64,000 bases of DNA from Hymenobacter sp. CRA2 (GCF_002007105.1 NZ_MVBC01000005.1:1-64000); one strand, 5' to 3'; counted from the stretch's first letter, positions 24,223-33,407 are shown. Numbers and translations: made by a program. Notes: a model not told the origin generated them from the letters alone.

Positions 24223-26466
24223 ATGTTTTTGCGACTAATTCTGTGGCTGAGCTTGCTGCTGCCTTTGGTAGCCGTAGCTCCCGCCGCGGCCCAGATTCTG
24301 GAGCCCACCAAGCTCAGCACTACCGTCAGCCCGGCCACCGCCAAAGTGGGCGACGAGGTAGAGCTCATCGTCAACGCCCGCATCGACCCCACGTGGCACC
24401 TGTACGCCACCGACTTCGACCCGGACCTCGGCCCCACGGTGTTTACCTTCACCTGGGCCAAGAGCCCGGCCTACGCGCTGGTGGGCAAGCCCAAGTCTGT
24501 GGGCACGAAAAAGAAGTTCGACGAAGTCTTTAAGGGTGACATCACCTACTTCGAAACCACCGGGCAGATTCGCCAGCGCATCAAGCTGCTGCAGCCCGGC
24601 CCGGTCACCGTCAAGGCCGACGTGGAGTTTCAGACCTGCACCGACGTGGACGGCCGCTGCATCCCCGGCGAGGCCACGCTGAGCTTTGGTCCGATTACGG
24701 TGACCGGTACGGCGGTAGCCGCCGCAACGGCTACTCCCGCTGCGCCGTCCGCGGCTACTGCGGCGGCTACCAAACCAGCCGCGCCCACAACGCCAGCGCC
24801 CGTCACTACGGTCGATTCCACGGCAGTTACCGCCGCTGCGTCTGTCGTGGCGCCCGAATCGACCGCCGTAGCGCCGCCAGCCGCCGAAATGACCTCGAGC
24901 CAAGTGCTCCAGGCGGCCACCGATGCCGAAGCCGCGCGGGCTGCTACTGCCGCCACGGCAACAGCCACGGCTCCGGCCACGGCGGGCAGCGGCCTCTGGG
25001 GCTTCGCGCTGCTGGCGTTTCTGTCGGGCCTTGGGGCGCTGCTCACGCCCTGCGTGTTCCCGCTGATTCCCATGACGGTATCCATCTTTACGAAAGGGTC
25101 GGCCAACCGGCAGCAGGGTATCCTCAAAGCCCTGTTTTACGGCCTGTCCATCATTTTCATCTACGTGGTAGTCGGGCTGCTCACGACCATCCTGCTGGGG
25201 GCTGATGGCCTGAACCTCATCAGCACGCACTGGTTGCCGAACCTGATTTTCTTCGTTGTCTTCGTCGTCTTCGGCCTGTCTTTCCTCGGCCTGTTCGAAA
25301 TTACCCTGCCCCACGGCGTGGTCAACAAAATCGACGCCCAGGCCGACCGCGGTGGCTGGGCTGGCGTGTTCTTCATGGCCCTCACGCTGGTGGTGGTGTC
25401 GTTTAGCTGCACCGGGCCCATTGTGGCGTCCATCCTGACGATGGCCGCTCAGGGCGAGCGGCTGCAGCCCGTCATCGGCATGCTGGGCTTCTCGCTGGCT
25501 TTTGCCCTGCCGTTCATGCTGTTTGCCCTGTTCCCCACCTGGCTGAAGGGCCTGCCCAGCTCGGGCGGGTGGCTGAATACGGTGAAGGTGGTGCTGGGCT
25601 TTGTGGAGCTGATGCTGGCGCTGAAGTTCCTGAGCATGGCCGACTTGGCCTACCACTGGAACCTGCTCCCCCGCGACCTGTACCTGGTGCTCTGGATTGC
25701 CTTGGCGGGCTTGTTGGGGCTGTACCTGCTGGGCCTCTTCCGCCTCTCGCACGATTCGGACCTGTCGCACCTAAGCGTTGGCCGCCTGCTCATGGCCGTG
25801 CTGGCCTTTGCCTTTATGACTTACTTGGTGCCCGGTCTGTTTGGGGCGCCGCTGCCGCTGCTGGCCGGTTACCTGCCGCCCCAGCGCAACAGCGACTTTA
25901 CCCTGGCTGCCTCGGCCGCCCCGGTGCTGACCACGGCCGCCACGCCCAACGCGCTGTGCGAAACGCCGCGCTACGCCGACTTCCTGGAATTGCCGCACGG
26001 CCTGCAAGGCTACTTCGACCTAGCCCAGGCCCAGCGATGCGCCCGGGCACAGAACAAGCCGATTTTTATCGACTTCACCGGCCACGCCTGCGTGAACTGC
26101 CGCAAGATGGAGGCTACCGTGTGGAAGGACCCGCAGGTGCTCAAGCGCCTGCGCGAAGACTTCGTGGTGGTGGCCCTCTACGTCGACGACAAAACGGATC
26201 TGCCACAGAACGAGTGGTACACCTCGCACCATGACGGCAAGCAGAAAACTACCCTGGGCAAGAAAAACGCGGATTTGCAGCTTACTGGCTTCAACGTGAA
26301 TGCCCAGCCCTACTATGTGCTGCTCGACCCGAACGCGCCGGCCGACCTAAGCCACACGCTCACTGCGCCCGTGGCGTACGAGCCCGATGTAGCGCAGTTT
26401 GTGAAGTTCCTCGATGCCGGGCTGGCGCAGTACCGGCGTCAGCGCCAGCCCGTGGCGGCCAAGTAG
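24223..26466 (+). CDS. dsbD: Thiol:disulfide interchange protein DsbD (full three-domain form)
   Basis: A 747-aa inner-membrane electron carrier. Signal peptide 1-24; periplasmic alpha domain about 25-165 with two Cys (QTCTDVDGRCIPGE); a low-complexity Ala/Thr/Pro linker about 165-250; an eight-helix transmembrane domain about 255-560 with the two conserved Cys (TPCVFPLIPMTVSIF and SFSCTGPIVAS); and a C-terminal thioredoxin-like gamma domain with C623-V-N-C626. Electrons pass from cytoplasmic thioredoxin to periplasmic thiol proteins. The linker is unusually long and repetitive compared with E. coli DsbD. It is transcribed alone and diverges from the CNNM gene. Confidence 0.92.
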   Translation: MFLRLILWLSLLLPLVAVAPAAAQILEPTKLSTTVSPATAKVGDEVELIVNARIDPTWHLYATDFDPDLGPTVFTFTWAKSPAYALVGKPKSVGTKKKFDEVFKGDITYFETTGQIRQRIKLLQPGPVTVKADVEFQTCTDVDGRCIPGEATLSFGPITVTGTAVAAATATPAAPSAATAAATKPAAPTTPAPVTTVDSTAVTAAASVVAPESTAVAPPAAEMTSSQVLQAATDAEAARAATAATATATAPATAGSGLWGFALLAFLSGLGALLTPCVFPLIPMTVSIFTKGSANRQQGILKALFYGLSIIFIYVVVGLLTTILLGADGLNLISTHWLPNLIFFVVFVVFGLSFLGLFEITLPHGVVNKIDAQADRGGWAGVFFMALTLVVVSFSCTGPIVASILTMAAQGERLQPVIGMLGFSLAFALPFMLFALFPTWLKGLPSSGGWLNTVKVVLGFVELMLALKFLSMADLAYHWNLLPRDLYLVLWIALAGLLGLYLLGLFRLSHDSDLSHLSVGRLLMAVLAFAFMTYLVPGLFGAPLPLLAGYLPPQRNSDFTLAASAAPVLTTAATPNALCETPRYADFLELPHGLQGYFDLAQAQRCARAQNKPIFIDFTGHACVNCRKMEATVWKDPQVLKRLREDFVVVALYVDDKTDLPQNEWYTSHHDGKQKTTLGKKNADLQLTGFNVNAQPYYVLLDPNAPADLSHTLTAPVAYEPDVAQFVKFLDAGLAQYRRQRQPVAAK

Positions 26467-26554
26467 CGCGCATTGCTTACTTTTCGTGGCCCGTCGTGCC
26501 GGTCTTTGGGCCGGGCGGCGGGCCACTTATTTTTCCGGTTTCCCTGCTTTGGCT

Positions 26555-27685
26555 ATGAAAAAGTTGTTGTTGCTCCTGCTACCTGCCTTGCTGCTGAGCG
26601 CGGCCCCACCGGCGTGGGCCCAGGCGCCCGCTCCGGCGGCTACTGCCGCCCCCGACCCTTCGCGCATCACCTTGGTCATTCACGGCGGCGCGGGCACCAT
26701 CACCCGGCAGAATATGACGCCGGAAAAAGAAAAGGCCTACACCGAAGCCCTGAACCAAGCCCTGCAAACCGGCTACGCTGTGCTCAAGCGCGGTGGTACC
26801 TCCATTGAGGCCGTAGAAGCTACGGTGCGGGTAATGGAAGATTCGCCGCTGTTCAATGCCGGCAAAGGCGCCGTATTCACCCACGACGGACGCAACGAGC
26901 TGGACGCCGCCATCATGGACGGCGCTACGCTCAAGGCCGGTTCGGTAGCCGGCGTAACCACGGTGCGCAACCCCATCAGCGCCGCCCGGGCCGTGATGGA
27001 AAAGTCAGAGCACGTGATGCTGATGGGCCCCGGCGCCGAAGTCTTTGCTAAGGAAAAAGGCTTGGATATCGTCGAGCCGAGCTACTTCTACACCGAAGCC
27101 CGTTACCAGCAGCTGCAAAAAGCTATTGCCGCGGAGAAGGGCGCCGTCACCGATCAGCTGAATACGCCTACCAAGGCTGCCGCGCCCGCCGCTGAGCCCA
27201 CCAAAGTGAAGGTGAAACAGAAGGGCGGCAAACCACAGGGCGCCCTCGAGCCTCCTATCTTCACCGAAGGCCGCAAGTACGGCACGGTAGGGGCGGTGGC
27301 GCTGGACCAATACGGCAACCTGGCGGCAGCCACCAGCACCGGCGGCATGACCAATAAGCGCTACGGCCGCGTGGGGGATGCGCCCATTATCGGGGCCGGC
27401 ACCTACGCCGACAATCAAAGCTGCGCCATCTCGTGTACTGGCTGGGGCGAGTTTTTCATTCGAGCCACCGTCGCGCGCGACATCGCCGCCCGCATGGAGT
27501 ACGGCCGCGCCCCGCTAGGTACCGCCGCCCAGGCCACCATCGATAAGGTAGCCCGGCTCGGTGGCGACGGTGGGCTTATCGGCCTGGACCGTCAGGGCAA
27601 CATCACCATGCCTTTCAACAGCGAAGGCATGTACCGGGGCTTTATCAAAGCCAACGGGCAAACGCAGGTACTTATTTATCGCTGA
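26555..27685 (+). CDS. Isoaspartyl peptidase / L-asparaginase (plant-type Ntn hydrolase)
   Basis: A 376-aa exported enzyme with signal peptide 1-22 (LLLSAAPPAWAQ). The alpha chain starts LVIHGGAGTIT and has FNAGKGAVFTHDGRNELDAAIMDG. Autocleavage should occur before T244 in GTVGAVALDQYGN; that Thr is the nucleophile. The beta chain shows STGGMTNKRYGRVGDAPIIGAGTYAD and CTGWGEFFIR. It removes isoaspartyl residues from peptides and hydrolyses asparagine. A Lys/Pro/Ala-rich linker of about 50 residues precedes the cleavage site. ATG 26555 is chosen as it starts a clean signal peptide; a -7-like TACTTTTC lies at 26478-26485. Confidence 0.9.
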   Translation: MKKLLLLLLPALLLSAAPPAWAQAPAPAATAAPDPSRITLVIHGGAGTITRQNMTPEKEKAYTEALNQALQTGYAVLKRGGTSIEAVEATVRVMEDSPLFNAGKGAVFTHDGRNELDAAIMDGATLKAGSVAGVTTVRNPISAARAVMEKSEHVMLMGPGAEVFAKEKGLDIVEPSYFYTEARYQQLQKAIAAEKGAVTDQLNTPTKAAAPAAEPTKVKVKQKGGKPQGALEPPIFTEGRKYGTVGAVALDQYGNLAAATSTGGMTNKRYGRVGDAPIIGAGTYADNQSCAISCTGWGEFFIRATVARDIAARMEYGRAPLGTAAQATIDKVARLGGDGGLIGLDRQGNITMPFNSEGMYRGFIKANGQTQVLIYR

Positions 27686-27711
27686 TATCAGCTGGCAGCG
27701 AGAATATTATC

Positions 27712-27770
27712 TTTTAGTGACTAAGCAAAAAAGCAGCCTTCGAGGCTGCTTTTTTGCTTAGTCACTAAAA
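27712..27770. terminator. Terminator with a perfect 28-bp stem
   Basis: Arms 27712-27739 and 27743-27770 are perfect reverse complements with a three-base loop (TCG). The stem contains A6/T6 runs and an AGTGACTAAGC outer part well beyond what termination needs. It lies 26 bases after the isoaspartyl peptidase stop and is followed by a further A-run. Confidence 0.85.
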
Positions 27771-28264
27771 AAATGCGCCAAAATATGCGCCTGTATGCAA
27801 CAAAAGGGCATTTGGGCTGTCATTCGCCCAATGGGTTCCTCTGCTGATTGTAGCCGCGACGCGTTGCGTCCATTCTTAAAATTGCCAAATTGCCTTCGAA
27901 AAGGCACAAAAAAGGCGGCACCCACCCAGATGCCGCCTCTATTGAAGGACGCACCCACCCAGATACGTCCCGGTTTTTCCCTCCTCACACGATCCACCCA
28001 AACTGTAGAAGAAAGCTACGAGCCTTCCCAAAATCAGCAGCCAGAGCTAGCCCAACTGTTATGTTCGTTTGTCGCATAATTACTGCAACCGCAAGGCTAC
28101 AGCCATCTGTTTATCAGATTTGCAATGCCGATTGCGTTGCGTTGAGACAAATGTAACAGCTTAAATCAATTGGTAAAATATCTTCAGTATAATTCTTAAA
28201 ATTTTACACACTTTTTTGCCTGCGCCACTTCCTTTTGCAACTTTCTTAAGCAAAGCCTCCCAAA
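27771..28264. other. AT-richer intergenic region upstream of the Lrp gene
   Basis: 494 bases with no convincing gene; open frames here are short and without recognisable domains. It holds the twin hairpins at 27913-27970 (listed separately). From about 28060 to 28260 the base composition drops to roughly half AT or more, with several short A/T runs, consistent with a regulated promoter for the Lrp-type gene. I could not find an exact -7 box. Confidence 0.5.
27913..27970. ncRNA. Twin hairpins with identical C-rich loops (possible RNA element)
   Basis: Hairpin 1: AGGCGGCA (27913-27920) with TGCCGCCT (27931-27938). Hairpin 2: GGACG (27947-27951) with CGTCC (27966-27970). The stems differ completely, but both loops contain the same CACCCACCCAGAT string, and hairpin 2 is followed by CGGTTTTT. 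Different stems with one conserved loop suggest selection on loop sequence in RNA. There is no evidence for transcription in the sequence itself. Confidence 0.35.
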
Positions 28265-28729
28265 ATGTCTCGTAATTACGAACTTGACGACACCGACCGG
28301 AAAATTCTGGCACTACTGCTTGAAGATGCCAAGATGCCTTACACCGAAATTGCCCGGCGCGTCCACGTTTCTGGTGGCACGGTACACGTAAGGATGGCTC
28401 GGCTGGAGGAGCTTGGCATTGTAAAGGGGGCCACCCTGCGCATCGATTACAACAAGCTGGGGTACGGCGTCAATGCTTTTCTCGGCATCTACCTGCTGAA
28501 GAGCTCCGTGTACGGGAGCGTTGCTGAGCAGCTGCGCGACATTCCTGAAGTTGTTAGCATCCATTTTACCACCGGCGCCTACGGGGTCTTCGCCCGGTTG
28601 GTGTGCCGCGATACGCAACACCTGCGCGACGTGCTGCACGACCGGATTCAACTCATTGAAGGCATCGAACGCACGGAAACCCTGATTTCGCTGGAGGAAA
28701 CGTTGAACCGTCCCATCCAACTGATGTAG
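28265..28729 (+). CDS. Lrp/AsnC family transcriptional regulator
   Basis: A 154-aa regulator. Residues 1-60 hold the AsnC-type helix-turn-helix (LDDTDRKILALLLEDAK, YTEIARRVHVSGGTVHVR). Residues about 65-145 are the RAM ligand-binding domain (VNAFLGIYLL, VVSIHFTTGAYGVFARLVC, ERTETLISLEET). Members bind DNA as octamers and respond to amino acids. It stands alone between two terminators. The isoaspartyl peptidase upstream and the T9SS protein downstream are possible targets only by proximity. Confidence 0.92.
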   Translation: MSRNYELDDTDRKILALLLEDAKMPYTEIARRVHVSGGTVHVRMARLEELGIVKGATLRIDYNKLGYGVNAFLGIYLLKSSVYGSVAEQLRDIPEVVSIHFTTGAYGVFARLVCRDTQHLRDVLHDRIQLIEGIERTETLISLEETLNRPIQLM

Positions 28730-28761
28730 GCGCGGATACGCACAATTTAGCCTGATTCCGG

Positions 28762-28790
28762 AAGCCCTGACTAGAGTAGTCAGGGCTTTT
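28762..28790 (+). terminator. Terminator of the Lrp-type gene
   Basis: An 11-bp stem (28762-28772 with 28778-28788), followed by TTGTGTTT, 32 bases after the stop. Confidence 0.85.
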
Positions 28791-28980
28791 GTGTTTAATT
28801 AAGTTTGTAGGATATATAAAAATAAAAAGTAAAAATTATCCTTTGTAAATTTTTAGTGCTCATTAATGGTATTATACTTACTGAAAATTGTGTTATAGGG
28901 TTGCGCCACATTCCTTAGCACAAGCCTGCCGGCGTGCCACCGTCCCAGGCATCTATCAGTCCACCATCCCGATTAAAATC

Positions 28981-31935
28981 ATGTACTCCGCCACCAGCCC
29001 ACCGTCACGATGGTTTCATCGAACATGCTTGCTACTGGGTATGCTGCTTAGCTGGTTCAGCAGCAATATCGCCCAAGCACAAGCCGTCGGGGATTACCGT
29101 TCCATTGAGGGGGTTGCCAACTTTGCTACGCGTAGTGGCTGGCAGCGCTGGAATGGCTCCGCCTGGGTGGCCAACAGTACCGCCCTGAACTTTGCCAAAA
29201 CCTTTACTGTGCGGCACACCAAGACCATTACGCTGGCGGGCCTTGCTACTCCCGTGGGCCGCATCGCGGTGACGGTGGACATGAGCAACGGTACTACGGG
29301 CGTGCTGACGGTGAACGGCCCGGTAACCTGCGCGGCGCTGGAAATAAGCGGGGATGGCGCCCAGGTACTGGCCAAAAGTGACCTGATGAGCGTCGGCACT
29401 ACCTATATAGATGGCAAGGGATTAATGTCGTTACGCAGCGATGCCGACCTGGGAAGCATCACGGTGGAAAACGGCGCCCGCATAGAGCTGACCGCAGGCG
29501 TAGGCATTAACACCGCCATTGGCCCTATTACCGTCGACAATGGCGGGACGCTGAGCGTGAGCAGCAGCGGCGCTACCATCTCCGGACTGCAGGTGGCTGC
29601 GGGCGGACAGGTACTGATCAATGCGGACCTCTCCTTAGCGAAAGCGCGCGTGGAGACCGGCGGACTGCTGGTGCAACAAGCCAACGGCGCCATTACCGTG
29701 CTGCACGATGCGTCCGCCAGCGGCGACCTGACCGTGGAAGGACAGCTCCGCAACGAAAACAGTACTGCGGCCGTCACGCTGGCCAATATGGCCGTGATGC
29801 GCATGCGTGCCGGGGCCTGGTATACGCACTCAGCCAACGGCGGCGAGCTGCCTACCTGCGACTGGGACCCCGCCTCCACACTCCAAATCACCGGCGTGGT
29901 CGACGCTTCCGGCTTCGGCAACGACGGCCAGACGTTCGGCAACGTAACCTGGGATACGCCCAACTACGGGTCGGCGAGTACGGGCAGCAATATCTTCTAC
30001 CTGAACAGCTCGGGCAATATGGTTATTGCCGGTAAGCTGCTGGTGCTCAATACCGGGCGCGGGCAGCTGCAGCTCACACCTCCCGCCGGCAACGGCACGG
30101 CGACGACATACATTGGCTCTTACGAACAGCTTAGCGGGCTGGTGTGTCTGGCACGTTCCGGGGCGTCGCTGACGCGCACGGCTACCATCGGCGGCGACTT
30201 CACCCTGACCAGTGGGCGGTTTGAGCTCAGCAATTCCTCGTCGTCGGGGCCTGGCGTGCTGAACGTAGGCGGCAACATGACGCTGAGCGCCGGGACCCTG
30301 CTGATGAGCGGCGGAACGGCCAGCGGCACGCTCAACCTCAGCGGTGACATGACGCTGCAAAGCGGCAGCGACCTGCGCTGGGATGCCGGAGCCGGCCTTG
30401 CCACGATACGGTTTGCCGGTACCACGGTGCAGAATTTTAGCCGTGCTGGCAGCGCCGCTATCAACGGGAAGGTAGATTTTGAAGTGCAGCCGAGGGCAAC
30501 CTTGAACGTCGCCGACCAGATCATCGACGGAGACGGCCGCTTCACCTTGAACGCCGGCGCAGCTCTGCGCATCGGGCACACGCAGGGCATCACTGTCAAC
30601 AATCCCAACAACACGGTGTACCGGGGCAATATTCAAGTGACGGGTACCCGTACTTACGATGCCAACGCTACCTACGTGTACGCCGGAACCGGCATCCAAC
30701 AAACCGGTACCGGCTTACCCGCCGCGCTGGGAGCCGGCGCGGAGCTGGCGCTGGATAACAGCGCCGGAGCCGTTACCCTGAGCCGGGCTACCTCGCTGGC
30801 CGGGGAGCTGCGGCTGCACCAGGGGCGCCTGCTCACTGCCTCCGCTGCGCTGACACTGACGCCCGCCGCCACTTGGAGCGAAGCCAGCAACGCCAGCTAC
30901 GTGGATGGCCCGCTGGAGCGCCAAACGAACAGCAACGCACAAGTGTACACCTTTCCGGTGGGCGCAAACGGGCGGCTGAAAGTAGGAGGCGTACGCCCCG
31001 GAGCCAACAGCAACGCAACCTTCCGCATGGTGGCCTTCGCCGCTTCGGCGCCGGATGCCCAGGATTTGGCTGCCGGCTCGGATCTGTACACCGTCAGCTT
31101 GCGCGAGTACTGGACCGTGACGCGCATCAGCGGCTCGGCTAACGCCAACCTACGCCTGTACTACACGGTGCCCTACAGCAGCATAAGCGAAACGCCCGCG
31201 GCGCAACGCGACCTGCGCATCGCGGCCTACCAGAACGGGCAATGGGCCAACTATGGGCAGGCGGCTTTGCCCAACACCACGGAGCGCTACCTGGATGCCG
31301 GCCAATTACTCGTGCTGACCACTAACACCGCTACCAACGTCACGTTTGCCAGCGTCTCGGCACGCAACCCGCTGCCGGTAAGCCTGGTAGAGTTTCGGGC
31401 CAGACTACTCGGCAACCAAAACGTGCAGCTGAACTGGCGTACTGCCCAGGAGAAAGACTGCGCCGGGTTTGAAATCCAATCCTCCGACAACGGGGTGGAT
31501 TATCGAATATTGGATTATTACAATGGTCAGGGAACGGTTTCTGTCGCTACCAGCTACAGCTACTGCGATATGCGGGCCTTTAGCCAAGGACAACGCGTCC
31601 GGTACTACCGCCTCCGGCAAATCGATACCAACGGACAGTTCGCGTACTCGCCCGTCGTGAGCGTGGCACCTACACTGGCCAAAGGCGAGCCAATAACGGC
31701 ATGGCCCACGCCTGCCACCGACTGGCTCAATATAGCCCTGAGTGCCAGCCTGGACGAAAGTGTGACAGTGCGCATTTTTGATGACCTGGGACGGCTGTGC
31801 CAAACCCAACAGTATACCGCGGAGAATGTGCCGGCTGTAGCCCGGCTGCCCGTGGACCGATTGCACCGCGGGCTCTACTTTGTGCAGGTGGAGACAAAGC
31901 AGAGTCGCGTGCAGGTGCGCTTCCAAAAAGAGTGA
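28981..31935 (+). CDS. Large secreted protein with T9SS type A sorting domain
   Basis: A 984-aa exported protein. ATG 28981 gives a Sec signal peptide to about residue 36 (LLSWFSSNIAQAQA). Residues about 60-640 are repetitive, Gly/Ala/Thr-rich beta-helix-like sequence with recurring patterns such as LTVNGPVTC, ITVENGARIELTAG and LTVEGQLRNENS, as in adhesins and autotransporter passengers. Residues about 800-890 resemble the fibronectin-like module common before T9SS tails (NPLPVSLVEFRARLL, QEKDCAGFEIQSSDNG). The last 75 residues are a Por-secretion C-terminal domain (TDWLNIALS, LDDLGR-like FDDLGRLCQTQ, LHRGLYFVQV). It should be exported by T9SS and bound to the cell surface. Confidence 0.85.
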   Translation: MYSATSPPSRWFHRTCLLLGMLLSWFSSNIAQAQAVGDYRSIEGVANFATRSGWQRWNGSAWVANSTALNFAKTFTVRHTKTITLAGLATPVGRIAVTVDMSNGTTGVLTVNGPVTCAALEISGDGAQVLAKSDLMSVGTTYIDGKGLMSLRSDADLGSITVENGARIELTAGVGINTAIGPITVDNGGTLSVSSSGATISGLQVAAGGQVLINADLSLAKARVETGGLLVQQANGAITVLHDASASGDLTVEGQLRNENSTAAVTLANMAVMRMRAGAWYTHSANGGELPTCDWDPASTLQITGVVDASGFGNDGQTFGNVTWDTPNYGSASTGSNIFYLNSSGNMVIAGKLLVLNTGRGQLQLTPPAGNGTATTYIGSYEQLSGLVCLARSGASLTRTATIGGDFTLTSGRFELSNSSSSGPGVLNVGGNMTLSAGTLLMSGGTASGTLNLSGDMTLQSGSDLRWDAGAGLATIRFAGTTVQNFSRAGSAAINGKVDFEVQPRATLNVADQIIDGDGRFTLNAGAALRIGHTQGITVNNPNNTVYRGNIQVTGTRTYDANATYVYAGTGIQQTGTGLPAALGAGAELALDNSAGAVTLSRATSLAGELRLHQGRLLTASAALTLTPAATWSEASNASYVDGPLERQTNSNAQVYTFPVGANGRLKVGGVRPGANSNATFRMVAFAASAPDAQDLAAGSDLYTVSLREYWTVTRISGSANANLRLYYTVPYSSISETPAAQRDLRIAAYQNGQWANYGQAALPNTTERYLDAGQLLVLTTNTATNVTFASVSARNPLPVSLVEFRARLLGNQNVQLNWRTAQEKDCAGFEIQSSDNGVDYRILDYYNGQGTVSVATSYSYCDMRAFSQGQRVRYYRLRQIDTNGQFAYSPVVSVAPTLAKGEPITAWPTPATDWLNIALSASLDESVTVRIFDDLGRLCQTQQYTAENVPAVARLPVDRLHRGLYFVQVETKQSRVQVRFQKE

Positions 31936-31943
31936 GGCGCCCG

Positions 31944-31983
31944 ACGCCGGCCGTGGGTGGCGCCACGGCCGGCGTTAATTTTT
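31944..31983 (+). terminator. Terminator of the T9SS protein gene
   Basis: A perfect 13-bp stem (31944-31956 with 31963-31975) followed by TAATTTTTG, nine bases after the stop. Confidence 0.85.
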
Positions 31984-32062
31984 GTAAAAAACCGGGGTAA
32001 TTGACTTTCCTTTTTCTGCCGGTCGCGTATATTTCGGAACTATTGATTTCACATTCAAGGTC

Positions 32063-33004
32063 ATGAAGGCTTGGTTGGTAGCGTTACTGATTGGCGGAAG
32101 CGTACCGGTAGCGGTAGGCCAAAGCCTGCCGGCGGTGTACCTGAACGAGCAAAACCAAGTCACCGTACCTGACAGCGCCACCCACTACCGCGTGGTGGAG
32201 CAGCGCCAGGAAGCCGGCTTGTACCCCATGCGGGAGTTTGCCATGAATGGCACCTTGCTGCTGCGAGGCTACCTGGCCAGCATCGACCCGCCACTGCGCA
32301 GCGGCACCTTCATCGGGTATCATCCCAACGGTGCCAAGGCCAGCCAGGTGCACTTTCAGGACGATCAGCCGGAAGGCCTGTTCATCGGCTGGTATGACGA
32401 CGGCAAGGTGCAGGAGCGCGGCGAGTATCACCGCGGGCAGCGCGTTGGGCGCTGGCTAAGCGTGCACCACAACGGGCAGCGCCGATCTACCGGCGCCTAT
32501 ACCGCCGACCGGCCTACCGGTGAGTGGCGCTACTTCTTCAGCTCCGGTCAGCCAGCGGCCGTGGAGTACAGCCAGCCCGGGCAGCCTATGGCCCTGACCC
32601 TGTACAACGAAGACGGAAGCCGCTTCGAGGGCTTCCCGCAGCGGCGGCAGCAGCCCGAGTTTCCGGGCGGCGAGCAGGCGTTGGTCGAGTACTTGGCTCA
32701 CCATACCAACTACCCCAAGGATGCCCGGCGCAAGGGCATCACCGGCAAAGTCTACGTGAGCTATACCGTAGGCGAGGACGGCCGGGTAGGGCAGGTGCGC
32801 GTGCTACGTGGCCTCTCGCCCGATGCCGATAACGAAGCCAAGCGCGTGGTAGCGAGCCTGCCGCGCTTTCGGCCGGGCCGCGAGTACAACGTGCCCACGA
32901 GCTTTACTTACACGGTGCCCATTTACTTCGCGCCGCAGTTTTCTTTGTTTGGCGGGCCCAAGCCGCCGCCCACGCCGCCGGTAGAAGCCCGCGCCAACTG
33001 GTAA
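32063..33004 (+). CDS. TonB C-terminal domain protein with MORN-like repeats
   Basis: A 313-aa exported protein. Signal peptide about 1-19. Residues about 85-165 are MORN/YwqK-type repeats (GTFIGYHPNGAKASQVHF, GLFIGWYDDGKVQERGEY, GRWLSVHHNGQRRSTGAY, GEWRYFFSSGQ). Residues about 205-295 are a TonB C-terminal domain (FPGGEQALVEYLAHHTNYP, GITGKVYVSYTVGEDGRV, VVASLPRFRPG). The tail is proline-rich. There is no N-terminal membrane anchor other than the signal peptide, so it may be a periplasmic TonB-like protein rather than a classical energy transducer. A -7-like TATATTTC lies at 32028-32035. Confidence 0.82.
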   Translation: MKAWLVALLIGGSVPVAVGQSLPAVYLNEQNQVTVPDSATHYRVVEQRQEAGLYPMREFAMNGTLLLRGYLASIDPPLRSGTFIGYHPNGAKASQVHFQDDQPEGLFIGWYDDGKVQERGEYHRGQRVGRWLSVHHNGQRRSTGAYTADRPTGEWRYFFSSGQPAAVEYSQPGQPMALTLYNEDGSRFEGFPQRRQQPEFPGGEQALVEYLAHHTNYPKDARRKGITGKVYVSYTVGEDGRVGQVRVLRGLSPDADNEAKRVVASLPRFRPGREYNVPTSFTYTVPIYFAPQFSLFGGPKPPPTPPVEARANW

Positions 33005-33005
33005 C

Positions 33006-33065
33006 AAGCCAAACGCAAAGGCCCCGCTGTCACGAGCTTGACAGCGGGGCCTTTGCGTTTGGCTT
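33006..33065. terminator. Bidirectional terminator with a perfect 27-bp stem
   Basis: Arms 33006-33032 and 33039-33065 are perfect reverse complements with loop CGAGCT. It lies between the converging TonB-like gene and trxA, two bases after the first stop and 12 bases before the end of the second. Confidence 0.85.
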
Positions 33066-33077
33066 GGTAGGAAGGGC

Positions 33078-33407
33078 TTAAGCCGTTACCTGGGCATCCA
33101 GCTTTTGAGCCAGTACGTGCTTGGGCACGGCGCCAACCTGCTTGTCTACCACCTGGCCGTTCTTAAACACCAGCAGCGTGGGGATGCTGCGGATGCCGAA
33201 CTTGGTCGAAGTCTGCGGGTTAGCGTCCACGTCGACTTTGCCGATAACGGCGCGGCCTTCGTACTCGCCGGCCAGTTCTTCTACTACCGGGCCTACCATG
33301 CGGCACGGACCGCACCATTCGGCCCAGAAGTCCACCAGCACGGGCTTATCCGAGTTGATGATTTCGTCGAAGTTGGCGTCGGTGATTTCAATGGCTTTGT
33401 GTCCCAT
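33078..33407 (-). CDS. trxA: Thioredoxin
   Basis: A 109-aa cytoplasmic thioredoxin with the canonical WCGPC active site at residues 31-35 ([15 protein letters not shown]), the buried Asp in LVDFWAE and the cis-Pro in [10 protein letters not shown]. Reduced by thioredoxin reductase, it supplies electrons to ribonucleotide reductase, methionine sulfoxide reductases and, in this genome, presumably DsbD. A -7-like box TACCTTGC lies on the minus strand at 33479-33472, about 65 bases upstream. It is downstream of dnaE on the same strand, with a gap of 202 bases that carries this box, so it is probably transcribed separately. Confidence 0.95.
   Translation of the reverse strand: MGHKAIEITDANFDEIINSDKPVLVDFWAEWCGPCRMVGPVVEELAGEYEGRAVIGKVDVDANPQTSTKFGIRSIPTLLVFKNGQVVDKQVGAVPKHVLAQKLDAQVTA

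Noticed and set aside
24235-25770. 511-aa open frame on the minus strand inside dsbD
   Set aside because: Low-complexity Gly/Arg/Gln sequence with no motif; dsbD on the plus strand is complete with all its cysteines.
27795-28156. Two overlapping plus-strand frames (about 90 codons) upstream of the Lrp gene
   Set aside because: They translate the twin-hairpin region in two frames into unrelated sequence, without family match or start context.
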